A stretch of DNA of 64,000 bases from Morinoia aosen (lineage: Eukaryota > Arthropoda > Malacostraca > Amphipoda > Talitridae), in assembly GCA_030386875.1 (NCBI GenBank), contig CM059560.1, positions 43,194,757 through 43,258,756 on the forward strand, in the 5' to 3' direction. A program made the position numbers and the translations under genes. Shown piece by piece: positions 10,781-25,500 of this stretch (position 1 is its first letter; every line of letters starts with the position of its first letter). The notes below the pieces were generated by a model. That model was not told the DNA's origin. It worked only from the letters and a program-made list of their open reading frames with translations, and ran no database searches.

Positions 10781-13566
10781 GTGCGCTGTAGAGATACCTT
10801 CTGTACTCCTTTGTACGCTGTAGAAATACCTTCTGTACTACTTTGTGCGCTGTAGAGATACCTTCTGTTCTCCTTTGTACGCTGTAGAGATACCTCGTGT
10901 ACTCCTTTGTACGTTCTAGAGATACCTCCTGTACTCCTTTTGCGCTGTAGAGATACCTTCTGTACTCCTTTGTGCGCTGTAGAGATACCTTCTGTACTCC
11001 TTTGTACGCTGTAGAGATACCTCGTGTACTCCTTTGTACGTTCTAGAGATATTTCCTGTACTCCTTTGTGCGCTGTAGAGATACCTTCTGTACTCCTTTG
11101 TGCGCTGTAGAGATACCTTCTGTACTCCTTTGTGCGCGGTAGAGATACCTTCTGTACTCCTTTGTGCGCTGTAGAGATACCTTCTGTACTCCTTTGTGCG
11201 CTGTAGAGATACCTTCTGTACTCCTTTGTACGCTGTAGAGATACCTTCTGTACTCCTTTGTGCGCTGTAGAGATACCTTCTGTACTCCTCTGTACGCTGT
11301 AGAGATACCTCGTGTACTCCTTTGTACGTTCTAGAGATATTTCCTGTACTCCTTTGTGCGCTGTAGAGATACCTTCTGTACTCCTTTGTGCGCTGTAGAG
11401 ATACCTTCTGTACTCCTTTGTGCGCTGTAGAGATACCTTCTGTACGCCTTTGTACGTTCTAGAGATATTTCCTGTACTCCTTTGCTCGCTGTAGAGATAC
11501 CTTCTGTACTCCTTTGTGCGCTGTAGAGATACCTTCTGTACTCCTTTGTACGCTGTAGAGATACCTCGTGTACTCCTTTGTACTTTCTAGAGATATTTCC
11601 TATACTCCTTTGTGCGCTGTAGAGATACCTTCTGTACTCCTTTGTGCGCTGTAGAGATACCTTCTGTACTCCTTTGTGCGCTGTAGAGATACCTTATGTA
11701 CTCCTTTGTACGCTGTAGAGATACCTCGTGTACTCCTTTGTACGTTCTAAAGATATTTCCTGTACTCCTTTGTGCGCTGTAGAGATACCTTTTGTACTCC
11801 TTTGTGCGCTGTAGAGATACCTTCTGTACTCCTTTGTGCGCTGTAGAGATACCTTCTGTACTCCTTTGTGCGCTGTAGAGATACCTTCTGTACTCCTTTG
11901 TACGGTGTAGAGATACCTCGTGTACTCCTTTGTACGTTCTAGAGATATTTCCTGTACTCCTTTGTGCGCTGTAGAGATACCTTCTGTACTCCTTTGTGCG
12001 CTGTAGAGATACCTTCTGTACTCCTTCGTGCGCTGTAGAGATACCTTCTGTACTCCTTTGTACGCTGTAGAGATACCTTCTGTACTCCTTTGTGCGCTGT
12101 AGAGATACCTTCTGTACTCCCTTGTGCGCTGTAGAGATACCTTCTGTACTCCTTTGTGCGCTGTAGAGATACCTTCTGTACTCCTTTGTGCGCTGTAGAG
12201 ATACCTTCTGTACTCCTTTGTATGTTCTAGAGATATTTCCTGTACTCCTTTGTGCGCTGTAGAGGTACCTTCTGTACTCCTTTGTGCGCTGTAGAGATAC
12301 CTTCTGTACTCCTTTCTGCGCTGTAGAGATACCTTCTGTACTCCTTTGTGCGCTGTAGAGATACCTTCTGTACTCCTTCGTACGTTCTAGAGGTATTTCC
12401 TGTACTCCTTTGTGCGCTGTAGAGATACCTTCTGTACTCCTTTCTGCGCTGTAAAGATACCTTCTGTACTCCTTTGTGCGCTGTAGAGATACCTTCTGTA
12501 CTCCTTTGTGCGCTGTAGAGATACCTTCTGTACTCCTTTGTACGCTGTAGAGATACCTCGTGTACTCCTTTGTACGTTCTAGAGATATTTCCTGTACTCC
12601 TTTGTGCGCTGTAGAGATACCTTCTGTACTCCTTTGTGCGCTGTAGAGATACCTTCTGTACTCCTTTGTGCGCTGTAGAGATACCTTCTGTACTCATTTG
12701 TACGCTGTAGAGATACCTCGTGTACTCATTTGTACGTTCTAGAGATATTTCCTGTACTCCTTTGTGCGCTGTAGAGATACCTTCTATACTCCTTTGTGCG
12801 CTGTAGAGATACCTTCTGTACTCCTTTGTGCGCTGTAGAGATACCTTCTGTACTCCTTTGTGCGCTGTAGAGATACCTTCTGTACTCCTTTGTGCGCTGT
12901 AGAGATACCTTCTTTACTCCTTTGTACGCTGTAGAGATACCTCGTGTACTCCTTTGTGCGCTGTAGAGATACCTTCTGTACTCCTTTGTGCGCTGTAGAG
13001 ATACCTTCTGTACTCCTTTGTGCGCTGTAGAGATACCTTCTGTACTCCTTTGTACGTTCTAGAGATATTTCCTGTACTCCTTTGTGCGCTGTAGAGATAC
13101 CTTCTGTACTCCTTTGTGCGCTGTAGAGATACCTTCTGTACTCCTTTGTGCGCTGTAGAGATACCTTCTGTACTCCTTTGTGCGCTGTAGAGATACCTTC
13201 TGTACTCCTTTGTACGCTGTAGAGATACCTCGTGTTCTCCTTTGTACGTTCTAGAGATATTTCCTGTACTCCTTTGTGCGCTGTAGAGATACCTTCTGTA
13301 CTCCTTTGTGCGCTGTAGAGATACCTTCTGTACTCCTTTGTGCGCTGTAGAGATACCTTCTGTACTCCTTTGTGCGCTGTAGAGATACCTTCTGTACTCC
13401 TTTGTACGCTGTAGAGATACCTCGTGTAATCCTTTGTGCGCTGTAGAGATACCTTCTGTACTCCTTTGTGCGCTGTAGAGATACCTTCTGTACTCCTTTG
13501 TACGTTCTAGAGATATTTCCTGTACTCCTTTGTGCGCTGTAAAGATACCTTCTGTACTCCTTTGTG
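10781..13566 (+). repeat. Satellite segment without a long-range partner
   Basis: These are ordinary A/B/C monomers that I could not match to a second kilobase-scale copy in the window. Private variants include TGAACTCC at 10,771, a 31-bp monomer near 10,938 (CCTTTTGCG), GCGCGGTAG near 11,137, a B-like unit with CCTCCTG near 10,920, and several TTCTGCG changes near 12,315 and 12,445. Any minus-strand reading frames here (for example 12,227-12,697) are repeat by-products. Nothing else is seen. Confidence 0.75.
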
Positions 13567-16500
13567 CGCTGTAGAGATACCTTCTGTACTCCTTTGTGCG
13601 CTGTAGAGATACCTTCTGTACTCCTTTGTACGCTGTAGAGATACCTCGTGTACTCCTTTGTACGTTCTAGAGATATTTCCTGTACTCCTTTGTGCGCTGT
13701 AGAGATACCTTCTGTACTCCTTTGTGCGCTGTAGAGATACCTTCTGTACTCCTTTGTGCGCTGTAGAGATACCTTCTGTACTCCGTTGTACGCTGTAGAG
13801 ATACCTTCTGTACTCCTTTGTGCGCTGTAGAGATACCTTCTGTACTCCTTTGTACGCTGTAGAGATACCTCGTGTACTCCTTTGTACGTTCTAGAGATAT
13901 TTCCTGTACTCCTTTGTGCGCTGTAGAGATACCATCTGTACTCCTTTGTGCGCTGTTGACATACCTTCTGTACTCCTTTGTGCGCTGTAGAGATACCTTC
14001 TGTACTCCTTTGAACGCTGTAGAGATACCTTCTGTACTCCTTTGTGCACTGTAGAGATACCTCCTGAACTCCTTTGTACGCTGTAGAGATACCTCGTGTA
14101 CTCCTTTGTACGTTCTAGAGATATTTCCTGTACTCCTTTGTGCGCTGTAGAGATACCTTCTGTACTCCTTTGTGCGCTGTAGAGATACCTTCTGTACTCC
14201 TTTGTGCGCTGTAGAGATACCTTCTGTACTCCTTTGTACGCTGTAGAGATACCTTCTGTACTCCTTTGTGCGCTGTAGAGATACCTTCTGTACTCCTTTG
14301 TGCGCTGTAGAGATACCTTCTGTACTCCTTTGAGCGCTGTAGAGATACCTTCTGTACTCCTTTGTGCGTTCTAGAGATATTTCCTGTACTTCTTTGTGCG
14401 CTGTAGAGATACCTTCTGTACTCCTTTGTGCGCTGTAGAGATACCGTCTGTACTCCTTTGTGCGCTGTAGAGATACCTTCTGTACTCCTTTGTACACTGT
14501 AGAGATACCTCGTGTACTCCTTTGTGCGCTGTAGGGATACCTTCTGTACTCCTTTGTGCGCTGCAGAGATACCTTCTGTACTCCTTTGTGCGCTGTAGAG
14601 ATACCTTCTGTACTCCTTTGTACGTTCTAGAGATATTTCCTGTACTCCTTTGTGCGCTGTAGAGATACCTTCTGTACTCCTTTGTACGCTGTAGAGATAC
14701 CTCGTGTACTCCTTTGTGCGCTGTAGAGATACCTTCTGTACTCCTTTGTGCGCTGTAGAGATACCTTCTGTACTCCTTTGTACGTTCTAGAGATATTTCC
14801 TGTACTCCTTTGTGCGCTGTAGAGATACCTTCTGTACTCCTTTGTACGCTTTAGAGATACCTCGTGTACTCCTTTGTGCGCTGTAGAGATACCTTCTGTA
14901 CTCCTCTGTGCGCTGTAGAGATACCTTCTGTACTCCTTTGTGCGCTGTAGAGATACCTTCTGTACTCCTTTGTACGTTCTAGAGATATTTCCTGTACTCC
15001 TTTGTGCGCTGTAGAGATACCTTCTGTACTCCTTTGTGCGCTGTAGAGATACCTTCTGTACTCCTTTGTGCGCTGTAGAGATACCTTCTGTACTCCTTTG
15101 TGCGCTGTAGAGATACCTTCTGTACTGCTTTGTACGCTGTGGAGACACCTCGTGTACTCCTTTGTACGTTCTAGAGATATTTCATGTACTCCTTTGTGCG
15201 CTGTAGAGATACCTTCTGTACTCCTTTGTGCGCTGTAGAGATACCTCGTGTACTGCTTTGTACGTTCTAGAGATATTTCCTGTACTCCTTTGTGCGCTGT
15301 AGAGATACCTTCTGTACTCCTTTGTGCACTGTAGAGATACCTTCTGTACTCCTTTGTGCGCTGTAGAGATACCTTCTGTACTCCTTTGTGCGCTGTAGAG
15401 ATACCTTCTGTACTCCTTTGTGCGCTGTAGAGATACCTTCTGTACTCCTTTGTACGCTGTAGAGATACCTCGTGTACTCCTTTGTGCGCTGTAGAGATAC
15501 CTTCTGTACTCCTTTGTGCGCTGTAGAGATACCTTCTGTACTCCTTTGTGCGCTGTAGAGATACCTTCTGTACTCCTTTGTACGTTCTAGAGATATTTCC
15601 TGTACTCCTTTGTGCGCTGTAGAGATACCTTCTGTACTCCTTTGTGCGCTGTAGAGATACCTTCTGTACTCCTTTGTGCGCTGTAGAGATACCTTCTGTA
15701 CTCCTTTGTGCGCTGTAGAGATAGTTTCTGTACTCCTTTGTACGCTGTAGAGATACCTCGTGTACTCCTTTGTACGTTCTAGAGATATTTCCTGTACTCC
15801 TTTGTGCGCTGTAGAGATACCTTCTGTACTCCTTTGTGCGCTGTAGAGATACCTTCTGTACTCCTTTGTGCGCTGTAGAGATACCTTCTGTACTCCTTTG
15901 TGCGCTGTAGAGATACCTTCTGTACTCCTTTGTACGCTGTAGAGGTACCTCGTGTACTCCTTTGTGCGCTGTAGAGATACCTTCTGTACTCCTTTGTGCG
16001 CTGTAGAGATACCTTCTGTACTCCTTTGTACGTTCTAGAGATATTTCCTGTACTCCTTTGTGCGCTGTAGAGATACCTTCTGTACTCCTTTGTGCGCTGT
16101 AGAGATACCTTCTGTACTCCTTTGTACGCTGTAGAGATACCTCGTGTACTCCTTTGTACGTTCTAGAGATATTTCCTGTACTCCTTTGTGCGCTGTAGAG
16201 ATACCTTCTGTACTCCTTTGTGCGCTGTAGAGATACCTTCTGTACTCCTTTGTGCGCTGTAGAGATACCTTCTGTACTCCTTTGTACGCTGTAGAGATAC
16301 CTTCTGTACTCCTTTGTGCGCTGTAGAGATACCTTCTGTACTCCTTTGTACGCTGTAGAGATACCTCGTGTACTCCTTTGTACGTTCTAGAGATATTTCC
16401 TGTACTCCTTTGTGCGCTGTAGAGATACCTTCTGTACTCCTTTGTGCGCTGTAGAGATACCTTCTGTACTCCTTTGTGCGCTGTAGAGATACCTTCTGTA

Positions 16501-19500
16501 CTCCTTTGTACGCTGTAGAGATACCTTCTGTACTCCTTTGTACGCTGTAGAGATACCTCGTGTGCTCCTTTGTACGTTCTAGAGATATTTCCTGTACTCC
16601 TTTGTGCGCTGTAGAGATACCTTCTGTACTCCTTTGTGCGCTGTAGAGATACCTTCTGTACTCCTTTGTGCGCTGTAGAGATACCTTCTGTACTCCTTTG
16701 AACGCTGTAGAGATACCTTCTGTACTCCTTAGTGCGCTGTAGAGATACCTTCTGTACTCCTTTGTACGCTGTAGAGATACCTCGTGTACTCCTTTGTACG
16801 TTCTAGAGATATTTCCTGTACTCCTTTGTGCGCTGTAGAGATACCTTCTGTACTCCTTTGTGCGCTGTAGAGATACCTTCTGTACTCCTTTGTGCGCTGT
16901 AGAGATACCTTCTGTACTCCTTTGTGCGCTGTAGAGATACCTTCTGTACTCCTTTGTGCGCTGTAGAGATACCTTCTGTACTCCTTTGTACGCTGTAGAG
17001 ATACCTCGTGTACTCCTTTGTACGTTCTAGAGATATTTCCTGTACTCCTTTGTGCGCTGTAGAGATACCTTCTGTACTCCTTTGTGCGCTGTAGAGATAC
17101 CTTCTGTACTCCTTTGTGCGCTGTAGAGATACCTTCTGTACTCCTTTGTGTGCTGTAGAGATACCTTCTGTACTCCTTTGTGCGCTGTAGAGATACCTTC
17201 TGTACTCCTTTGTACGCTGTAGAGATACCTCGTGTACTCCTTTGTACGTTCTAGAGATATTTCCTGTACTCCTTTGTGCGCCGTAGAGATACCTTCTGTA
17301 CTACTTTGTGCGCTGTAGAGATACCTTCTGTACTCCTTTGTACGCTGTAGAGATACCTTCTGTACTCCTTTGTGCGCTGTAGAGATACCTTCTGTACTCC
17401 TTTGTACGCTGTAGAGATACCTCGTGTACTTCTTTGTACGTTCTAGAGATATTTCCTGTACTCTTTTGTGCGCTGTAGAGATACCTTCTGTACTCCTTTG
17501 TGCGCTGTAGAGATACCTTCTGTACTCCTTTGTACGTTCTAGAGATATTTCCTGTACTCCTTTGTACGCTGTAGAGATACCTTCTGTACTCCTTTGTGCG
17601 CTGTAGAGATACCTTCTGTACTCCTTTGTACACTGTAGAGATACCTCGTGTACTCCTTTGTACGTTCTAGAGATATTTCCTGTACTCCTTTGTGCGCTGT
17701 AGAGATACCTTCTGTACTCCTTTGTGCGCTGTAGAGATACCTTCTGTACTCCTTTGTGCGCTGTAGAGATACCTTCTGTACTCCTTTGTGCGCTGTAGAG
17801 ATACCTTCTGTACTCCTTTGTACGCTGTAGAGATACCTCGTGTACTCCTTTGTGCGCTGTAGAGATACCTTCTGTACTCCTTTGTGCGCTGTAGAGATAC
17901 CTTCTGTACTCCTTTGTGCGCTGTAGAGATACCTTCTGTACTCCTTTGTACGTTCTAGAGATATTTCCTGTACTCCTTTGTGCGCTGTAGAGATACCTTC
18001 TGTACTCCTTTGTGCGCTGTAGAGATATTTCCTGTACTCCTCTGTGCGCTGTAGAGATACCTTCTGTACTCCTTTGTGCGCTGTAGAGATACCTTCTGTA
18101 CTCCTTTGTACGCTGTAGAGATACCTCGTGTACTCCTTTGTACGTTCTAGAGATATTTCCTGTACTCCTTTGTGCGCTGTAGAGATACCTTCTGTACTCC
18201 TTTGTGCGCTGTAGAGATACCTTCTGTACTCCTTTGTGCGCTGTAGAGATACCTTCTGTACTCCTTTGTACGCTGTAGAGATACCTTCTGTACTCCTTTG
18301 TGCGCTGTAGAGATACCTTCTGTACTCCTTTGTACGCTGTAGAGATACCTCGTGTACTCCTTTGTACGTTCTAGAGATATTTCCTGTACTCATTTGTGCG
18401 CTGTAGAGATACCTTCTGTACTCCTTTGTGCGCTGTAGAGATACCTTCTGTACTCCTATGTGCGCTGTAGAGATACCTTCTGTACTCCTTTGTACGCTGT
18501 AGAGATACCTTCTGTACTCCTATGTGCGCTGTAGAGATACCTTCTGTACTCCTTTGCACGCTGTAGAGATACCTCGTGTACTCCTTTGTACGTTCTAGAG
18601 ATATTACCTGTACTCCTTTGTGCGCTGTAGAGATACCTTCTGTACTCCTTTGTGCGCTGTAGAGATACCTTCTGTACTCCTTTGTACGCTGTAGAGATAC
18701 CTCGTGTACTCCTTTGTACGTTCTAGAGATATTTCCTGTACTCCTTTGTGCGCTGTAGAGATACCTTCTGGACTCCTTTGTGCGATGTAGAGATACCTTC
18801 TGTACTCCTTTGTGCGCTGTAGAGATACCTTCTGTACTCCTTTGTGCGCTGTAGAGATACCTTCTGTACTCCTTTGTACGCTGTAGAGATACCTCGTGTA
18901 CTCCTTTGTACGTTCTAGAGATATTTCCTGTACTCCTTTGTGCGCTGTAGAGATACCTTCTGTACTCCTTTGTGCGCTGTAGAGATACCTTCTGTACTCC
19001 TTTGTGCGCTGTAGAGATACCTTCTGTACTCCTTTGTGCGCTGTAGAGATACCTTCTGTACTCCTTGGTACGCTGTTGAGATACCTCGTGTACTCTTTTG
19101 TACGTTCTAGAGATATTTCCTGTACTCCTTTGTGCGCTGTAGAGATACCTTCTGTACTCCTTTGTGCGCTGTAGAGATACCTCGTGTACTCCTTTGTTCG
19201 TTCTAGAGATATTTCCTGTACTCCTTTGTGCGCTGTAGAGATACCTTCTGTACTCCTTTGTGCGCTGTAGAGATACTTTCTATACTCCTTTGTGCGCTGT
19301 AGAGATACCTTCTGTACTCCTTTGTACGCTGTAGAGATACCTTCTGTACTCCTTTGTGCGCTGTAGAGATACCTTCTGTACTCCTTTGTACGCTGTAGGG
19401 ATACCTCGTGTACTCCTAGAACGTGTTAGAGATATTTCCTGTACTCCTTTGTGCGCTGTAGAGATACCTTCTGTACTCCTTTGTGCGCTGTAGAGACACC

Positions 19501-22500
19501 TTCTCTACTCCTTTGTGCGCTGTAGAGATACCTTCTGTACTCCTTTGTACGCTGTAGAGATACCTCGTGTACTCCTTTGTACGTTCTAGAGATATTTCCT
19601 GTACTCCTTTGTGCGCTGTAGAGATACCTTCTGTACTCCTTTGTGCGCTGTAGAGATACCTTCTGTACTCCTTTGTACGTTCTAGAGATATTTCCTGTAC
19701 TCCTTTGTGCGCTGTAGAGATACCTTCTGTGCTCCTTTGTACGCTGTAGAGATACCTCGTGTACTCCTTTGTGCGCTGTAGAGATACCTTCTGTACTCCT
19801 TTGTGCGCTGTAGAGATACCTTCTGTACTCCTTTGTACGTTCTAGAGATATTTCCTGTACTCCTTTGTGCGCTGTAGAGATACCTTCTGTACTCCTTTGT
19901 ACGCTGTAGAGATACCTCGTGTACTCCTTTGTGCGCTGTAGAGATACCTTCTATACTCCTTTGTGCGCTGTTGAGATACCTTCTGTACTCCTTTGTGCGC
20001 TGCATAGATACTTTCTGTACTCCTTTGTACGTTCTAGAGATATTTCCTGTACTCCTTTGTGCGCTGTAAAGATACCTTCTGTACTCTTTTGTGCGCTGTA
20101 GAGATACCTTCTGTACTCCTTCGTGCGCTGTAGAGATACCTTCTGTACTCCTTTGTGCGCTGTAGAGATACCTTCTGTACTCCTTTGTACGCTGTAGAGA
20201 TACCTCGTGTACTCCTTTGTACGTTCTAGAGATATTTCCTGTACTCCTTTGTGCGCTGTAAAGATACCATCTGTACTCCTTTGTGCGCTGTAGAGATACC
20301 TTCTGTACTCCTTTGTGCGCTGTATAGATACCTTCTGTACTCCTTTGTACGCTGTAGAGATACATCGTGTACTCCTTTGTACGTTATAGAGATATTTCCT
20401 GTACTCCTTTGTGCGCTGTAGAGATACCTTCTGTACTCCTTTGTGCGCTGTAGAGATACCTTCTGTACTCCTTTGTGCGCTGTAGAGATACCTTCTGTAC
20501 TCCTTTGTGCGCTGTAGAGATACCTTCTGTACTCCTTTGTGCGCTGTAGAGATACCTTTTGTACTCCTTTGTACGCTGTAGAGATACCTCGTGTACTCCT
20601 TTGTGCGCTGTAGAGATACCTTCTGTACTCCTTTGTGCGCTGTAGAGATACCTTCTGTACTCCTTTGTGCGCTGTAGAGATACCTTCTGTACTCCTTTGT
20701 ACGTTCCAGAGATATTTCCTGTACTCCTTTGTGCGCTGTAGAGATACCTTCTGTACTCCTTTGTGCGCTGTAGAGATACCTTCTGTACTCCTTTGTGCGC
20801 TGTAGAGATACCTTCTGTACTCCTTTGTGCGCTGTAGAGATACCTTCTGTACTCCTTTGTACGCTGTAGAGATACCTCGTGTACTCCTTTGTACTTTCTA
20901 GAGATATTTCCTGTACTCCTTTGTGCGCTGTTGAGATACCTTCTGTACTCCTTTGAGTGCTGTAGAGATACCTTCTTTACTCGTTTGTGCGCTGTAGAGA
21001 TACCTTCTGTACTCCTTTGTGCGCTGTAGAGATACCTTCTGTACTCCTTTGTACGCTGTAGAGATACCTCGTGTACTCCTTTGTGCGCTGTAGAGATACC
21101 TTCTGTACTCCTTTGTGCGCTGTAGAGATACCTTCTGTACTCCTTTGTACGTTCTAGAGATATTTCCTGTACTCCTTTGTGCGCTGTAGAGATACCTTCT
21201 GTACTCCTTTGTGCGCTATAGAGATACCTTCTGTACTCCTTTGTGCGCTGTAGAGATACCTTCTGTACTCCTTTGTACGCTGTAGAGATACCTCGTGTAC
21301 TCCTTTGTACGTTCTAGAGATATTTCCTGTACTCCTTTGTGCGCTGTAGAGATACCTTCTGTACTCCTTTGTGCGCTGTAGAGATACCTTCTGTACTCCT
21401 TTGTGCGCTGTAGAGATACCTTCTGTACTCCTTTGTACGCTGTAGAGATACCTTCTGTACTCCTTTGTGCGCTGTAGAGATACCTTCTGTACTCCTTTGT
21501 ACGTTCTAGAGATATTTCCTGTACTCCTTTGTGCGCTGTAGAGATACCTTCTGTACTCCTTTGTGCGCTGTAGAGATACCTTCTGTACTCCTTTGTGCGC
21601 TGTATAGATACTTTCTGTACTCCTTTGTACGTTCTAGAGATATTTCCTGTACTCCTTTGTGCGCTGTAAAGATACCTTCTGTACTCCTTTGTGCGCTGTA
21701 GAGATACCTTCTGTACTCCTTCGTGCGCTGTAGAGATACCTTCTGTACTCCTTTGTGCGCTGTAGAGATACCTTCTGTACTCCTTTGTACGCTGTAGAGA
21801 TACCTCGTGTACTCCTTTGTACGTTCTAGAGATATTTCCTGTACTCCTTTGTGCGCTGTAAAGATACCATCTGTACTCCTTTGTGCGCTGTAGAGATACC
21901 TTCTGTACTCCTTTGTGCGCTGTATAGATACCTTCTGTACTCCTTTGTACGCTGTAGAGATACATCGTGTACTCCTTTGTACGTTATAGAGATATTTCCT
22001 GTACTCCTTTGTGCGCTGTAGAGATACCTTCTGTACTCCTTTGTGCGCTGTAGAGATACCTTCTGTACTCCTTTGTGCGCTGTAGAGATAACTTCTGTAC
22101 TCCTTTGTGCGCTGTAGAGATACCTTCTGTACTCCTTTGTGCGCTGTAGAGATACCTTTTGTACTCCTTTGTACGCTGTAGAGATACCTCGTGTACTCCT
22201 TTGTGCGCTGTAGAGATACCTTCTGTACTCCTTTGTGCGCTGTAGAGATACCTTCTGTACTCCTTTGTGCGCTGTAGAGATACCTTCTGTACTCCTTTGT
22301 ACGTTCCAGAGATATTTCCTGTACTCCTTTGTGCGCTGTAGAGATACCTTCTGTACTCCTTTGTGCGCTGTAGAGATACCTTCTGTACTCCTTTGTGCGC
22401 TGTAGAGATACCTTCTGTACTCCTTTGTGCGCTGTAGAGATACTTTCTGTACTCCTTTGTACGCTGTAGAGATACCTCGTGTACTCCTTTGTACTTTCTA

Positions 22501-25500
22501 GAGATATTTCCTGTACTCCTTTGTGCGCTGTAGAGATACCTTCTGTACTCCTTTGAGTGCTGTAGAGATACCTTCTTTACTCCTTTGTGCGCTGTAGAGA
22601 TACCTTCTGTACTCCTTTGTGCGCTGTAGAGATACCTTCTGTACTCCTTTGTACGCTGTAGAGATACCTCGTGTACTCCTTTGTGCGCTGTAGAGATACC
22701 TTCTGTACTCCTTTGTGCGCTGTAGAGATACCTTCTGTACTCCTTTGTGCGTTCTAGAGATATTTCCTGTACTCCTTTGTGCGCTGTAGAGATACCTTCT
22801 GTACTCCTTTGTGCGCTGTAGAGATACCTTCTGTACTCCTTTGTGCGCTGTAGAGATACCTTCTGTACTCCTTTGTACGCTGTAGAGATACCTCGTGTAC
22901 TCCTTTGTACGTTCTAGAGATATTTCCTGTACTCCTTTGTGCGCTGTAGAGATACCTTCTGTACTCCTTTGTGCGCTGTAGAGATACCTTCTGTACTCCT
23001 TTGTACGCTGTAGAGATACCTTCTGTACTCCTTTGTGCGCTGTAGAGATACCTTCTGTACTCCTTTGTACGTTCTAGAGATATTTCCTGTACTCCTTTGT
23101 GCGCTGTAGAGATACCTTCTGTACTCCTTTGTGCGCTGTAGAGATACCTTCTGTACTCCTTTGTGCGCTGTAGAGATACCTTCTGTACTCCTTTGTACGC
23201 TGTAGAGATACCTCGTGTACTCCTTTGTGCGCTGCAGAGATACCTTCTGTACTCCTTTGTGCGCTGTAGAGATACCTTCTGTACTCCTTTGTGCGCTGTA
23301 GAGATACCTTCTGTACTCCTTTGTACGTTCTAGAGATATTTCCTGTACTCCTTTGTGCGCTGTAGAGATACCTTCTGTGCTCCTTTGTACGCTGTAGAGA
23401 TACCTCGTGTACTCCTTTGTGCGCTGTAGAGATACCTTCTGTACTCCTTTGTGCGCTGTAGAGATACCTTCTGTACTCCTTTGTACGTTCTAGAGATATT
23501 TCCTGTACTCCTTTGTGCGCTGTAGAGATACCTTCTGTACTCTTTTGTACGCTGTAGAGATACCTCGTGTACTCCTTTGTGCGCTGTAGAGATACCTTCT
23601 GTACTCCTTTGTGCGCTGTAGAGATACCTTCTGTACTCCTTTGTGCGCTGTATAGATACTTTCTGTACTCCTTTGTACGTTCTAGAGATATTTCCTATAC
23701 TCCTTTGTGCGCTGTAAAGATACCTTCTGTACTCCTTTGTGCGCTGTAGAGATACCTTCTGTACTCCTTCGTGCGCTGTAGAGATACCTTCTGTACTCCT
23801 TTGTGCGCTGTAGAGATACCTTCTGTACTCCTTTGTACGCTGTAGAGATACCTCGTGTACTCCTTTGTACGTTCTAGAGATATTTCCTGTACTCCTTTGT
23901 GCGCTGTAGAGATACCATCTGTACTCCTTTGTGCGCTGTAGAGATACCTTCTGTACTCCTTTGTGCGCTGTAGAGATACCTTCTGTACTCCTTTGTACGC
24001 TGTAGAGATACATCGTGTACTCCTTTGTACGTTATAGAGATATTTCCTGTACTCCTTTGTGCGCTGTAGAGATACCTTCTGTACTCCTTTGTGCGCTGTA
24101 GAGATACCTTCTGTACTCCTTTGTGCGCTGTAGAGGTACCTTCTGTACTCCTTTGTGCGCTGTAGAGATACCATCTGTACTCCTTTGTGCGCTGTAGAGA
24201 TACCTTTTGTACTCCTTTGTACGCTGTAGAGATACCTCGTGTACTCCTTTGTGCGCTGTAGAGATACCTTCTGTACTCCTTTGTGCGCTGTAGAGATACC
24301 TTCTGTACTCCTTTGTGCGCTGTAGAGATACCTTCTGTACTCCTTTGTACGTTCCAGAGATATTTCCTGTACTCCTTTGTGCGCTGTAGAGATACCTTCT
24401 GTACTCCTTTGTGCGCTGTAGAGATACCTTCTGTACTCCTTTGTGCGCTGTAGAGATACCTTCTGTACTCCTTTGTGCGCTGTAGAGATACCTTCTGTAC
24501 TCCTTTGTGCGCTGTAGAGATACCTCTTGTACTCCTTTGTACGTTCTAGAGATATTTCCTGTACTCCTTTGTGCGCTGTAGAGATACCTTCTGTACTCCT
24601 TTGAGCGCTGTAGAGATACCTTCTTTACTCCTTTGTGCGCTGTAGAGATACCTTCTGTACTCCTTTGTGCGCTGTAGAGATACCTTCTGTACTCCTTTGT
24701 ACGCTGTAGAGATACCTCGTGTACTCCTTTGTGTGCTGTAGAGATACCTTCTGTACTCCTTTGTGCGCTGTAGAGATACCTTCTGTACTCCTTTGTACGT
24801 TCTAGAGATATTTCCTGTACTCCTTTGTGCGCTGTAGAGATACCTTCTGTACTCCTTTGTGCGCTGTAGAGATACCTTCTGTACTCCTTTGTGCGCTGTA
24901 GAGATACCTTCTGTACTCCTTTGTACGCTGTAGAGATACCTCGTGTACTCCTTTGTACGTTCTAGAGAAATTTCCTGTACTCCTTTGTGCGCTGTAGAGA
25001 TACCTTCTGTACTCCTTTGTGCGCTGTAGAGATACCTTCTGTACTCCTTTGTGCGCTGTAGAGATACCTTCTGTACTCCTTTGTACGCTGTAGAGATACC
25101 TTCTGTACTCCTTTGTGCGCTGTAGAGATACCTTCTGTACTCCTTTGTACGCTGTAGAGATACCTCGTGTACTCCTTTGTACGTTCTAGAGATATTTCCT
25201 GTACTCCTTTGTGCGCTGTAGAGATACCTTCTGTACTCCTTTGTGCGCTGTAGAGATACCTTCTGTACTCCTTTGTGCGCTGTAGAGATACCTTCTGTAC
25301 TCCTTTGTGCGCTGTAAAGATACCTTCTGTACTCCTTTGTACGCTGTAGAGATACCTCGTGTACTCCTTTGTACGTTCTAGAGATATTTCCTGTACTCCT
25401 TTGTGCGCTGTAGAGATACCTTCTGTACTCCTTTGAGCGCTGTAGAGATACCTTCTTTACTCCTTTGTGCGCTGTAGAGACACTTTTGTACTCCTTTGTG

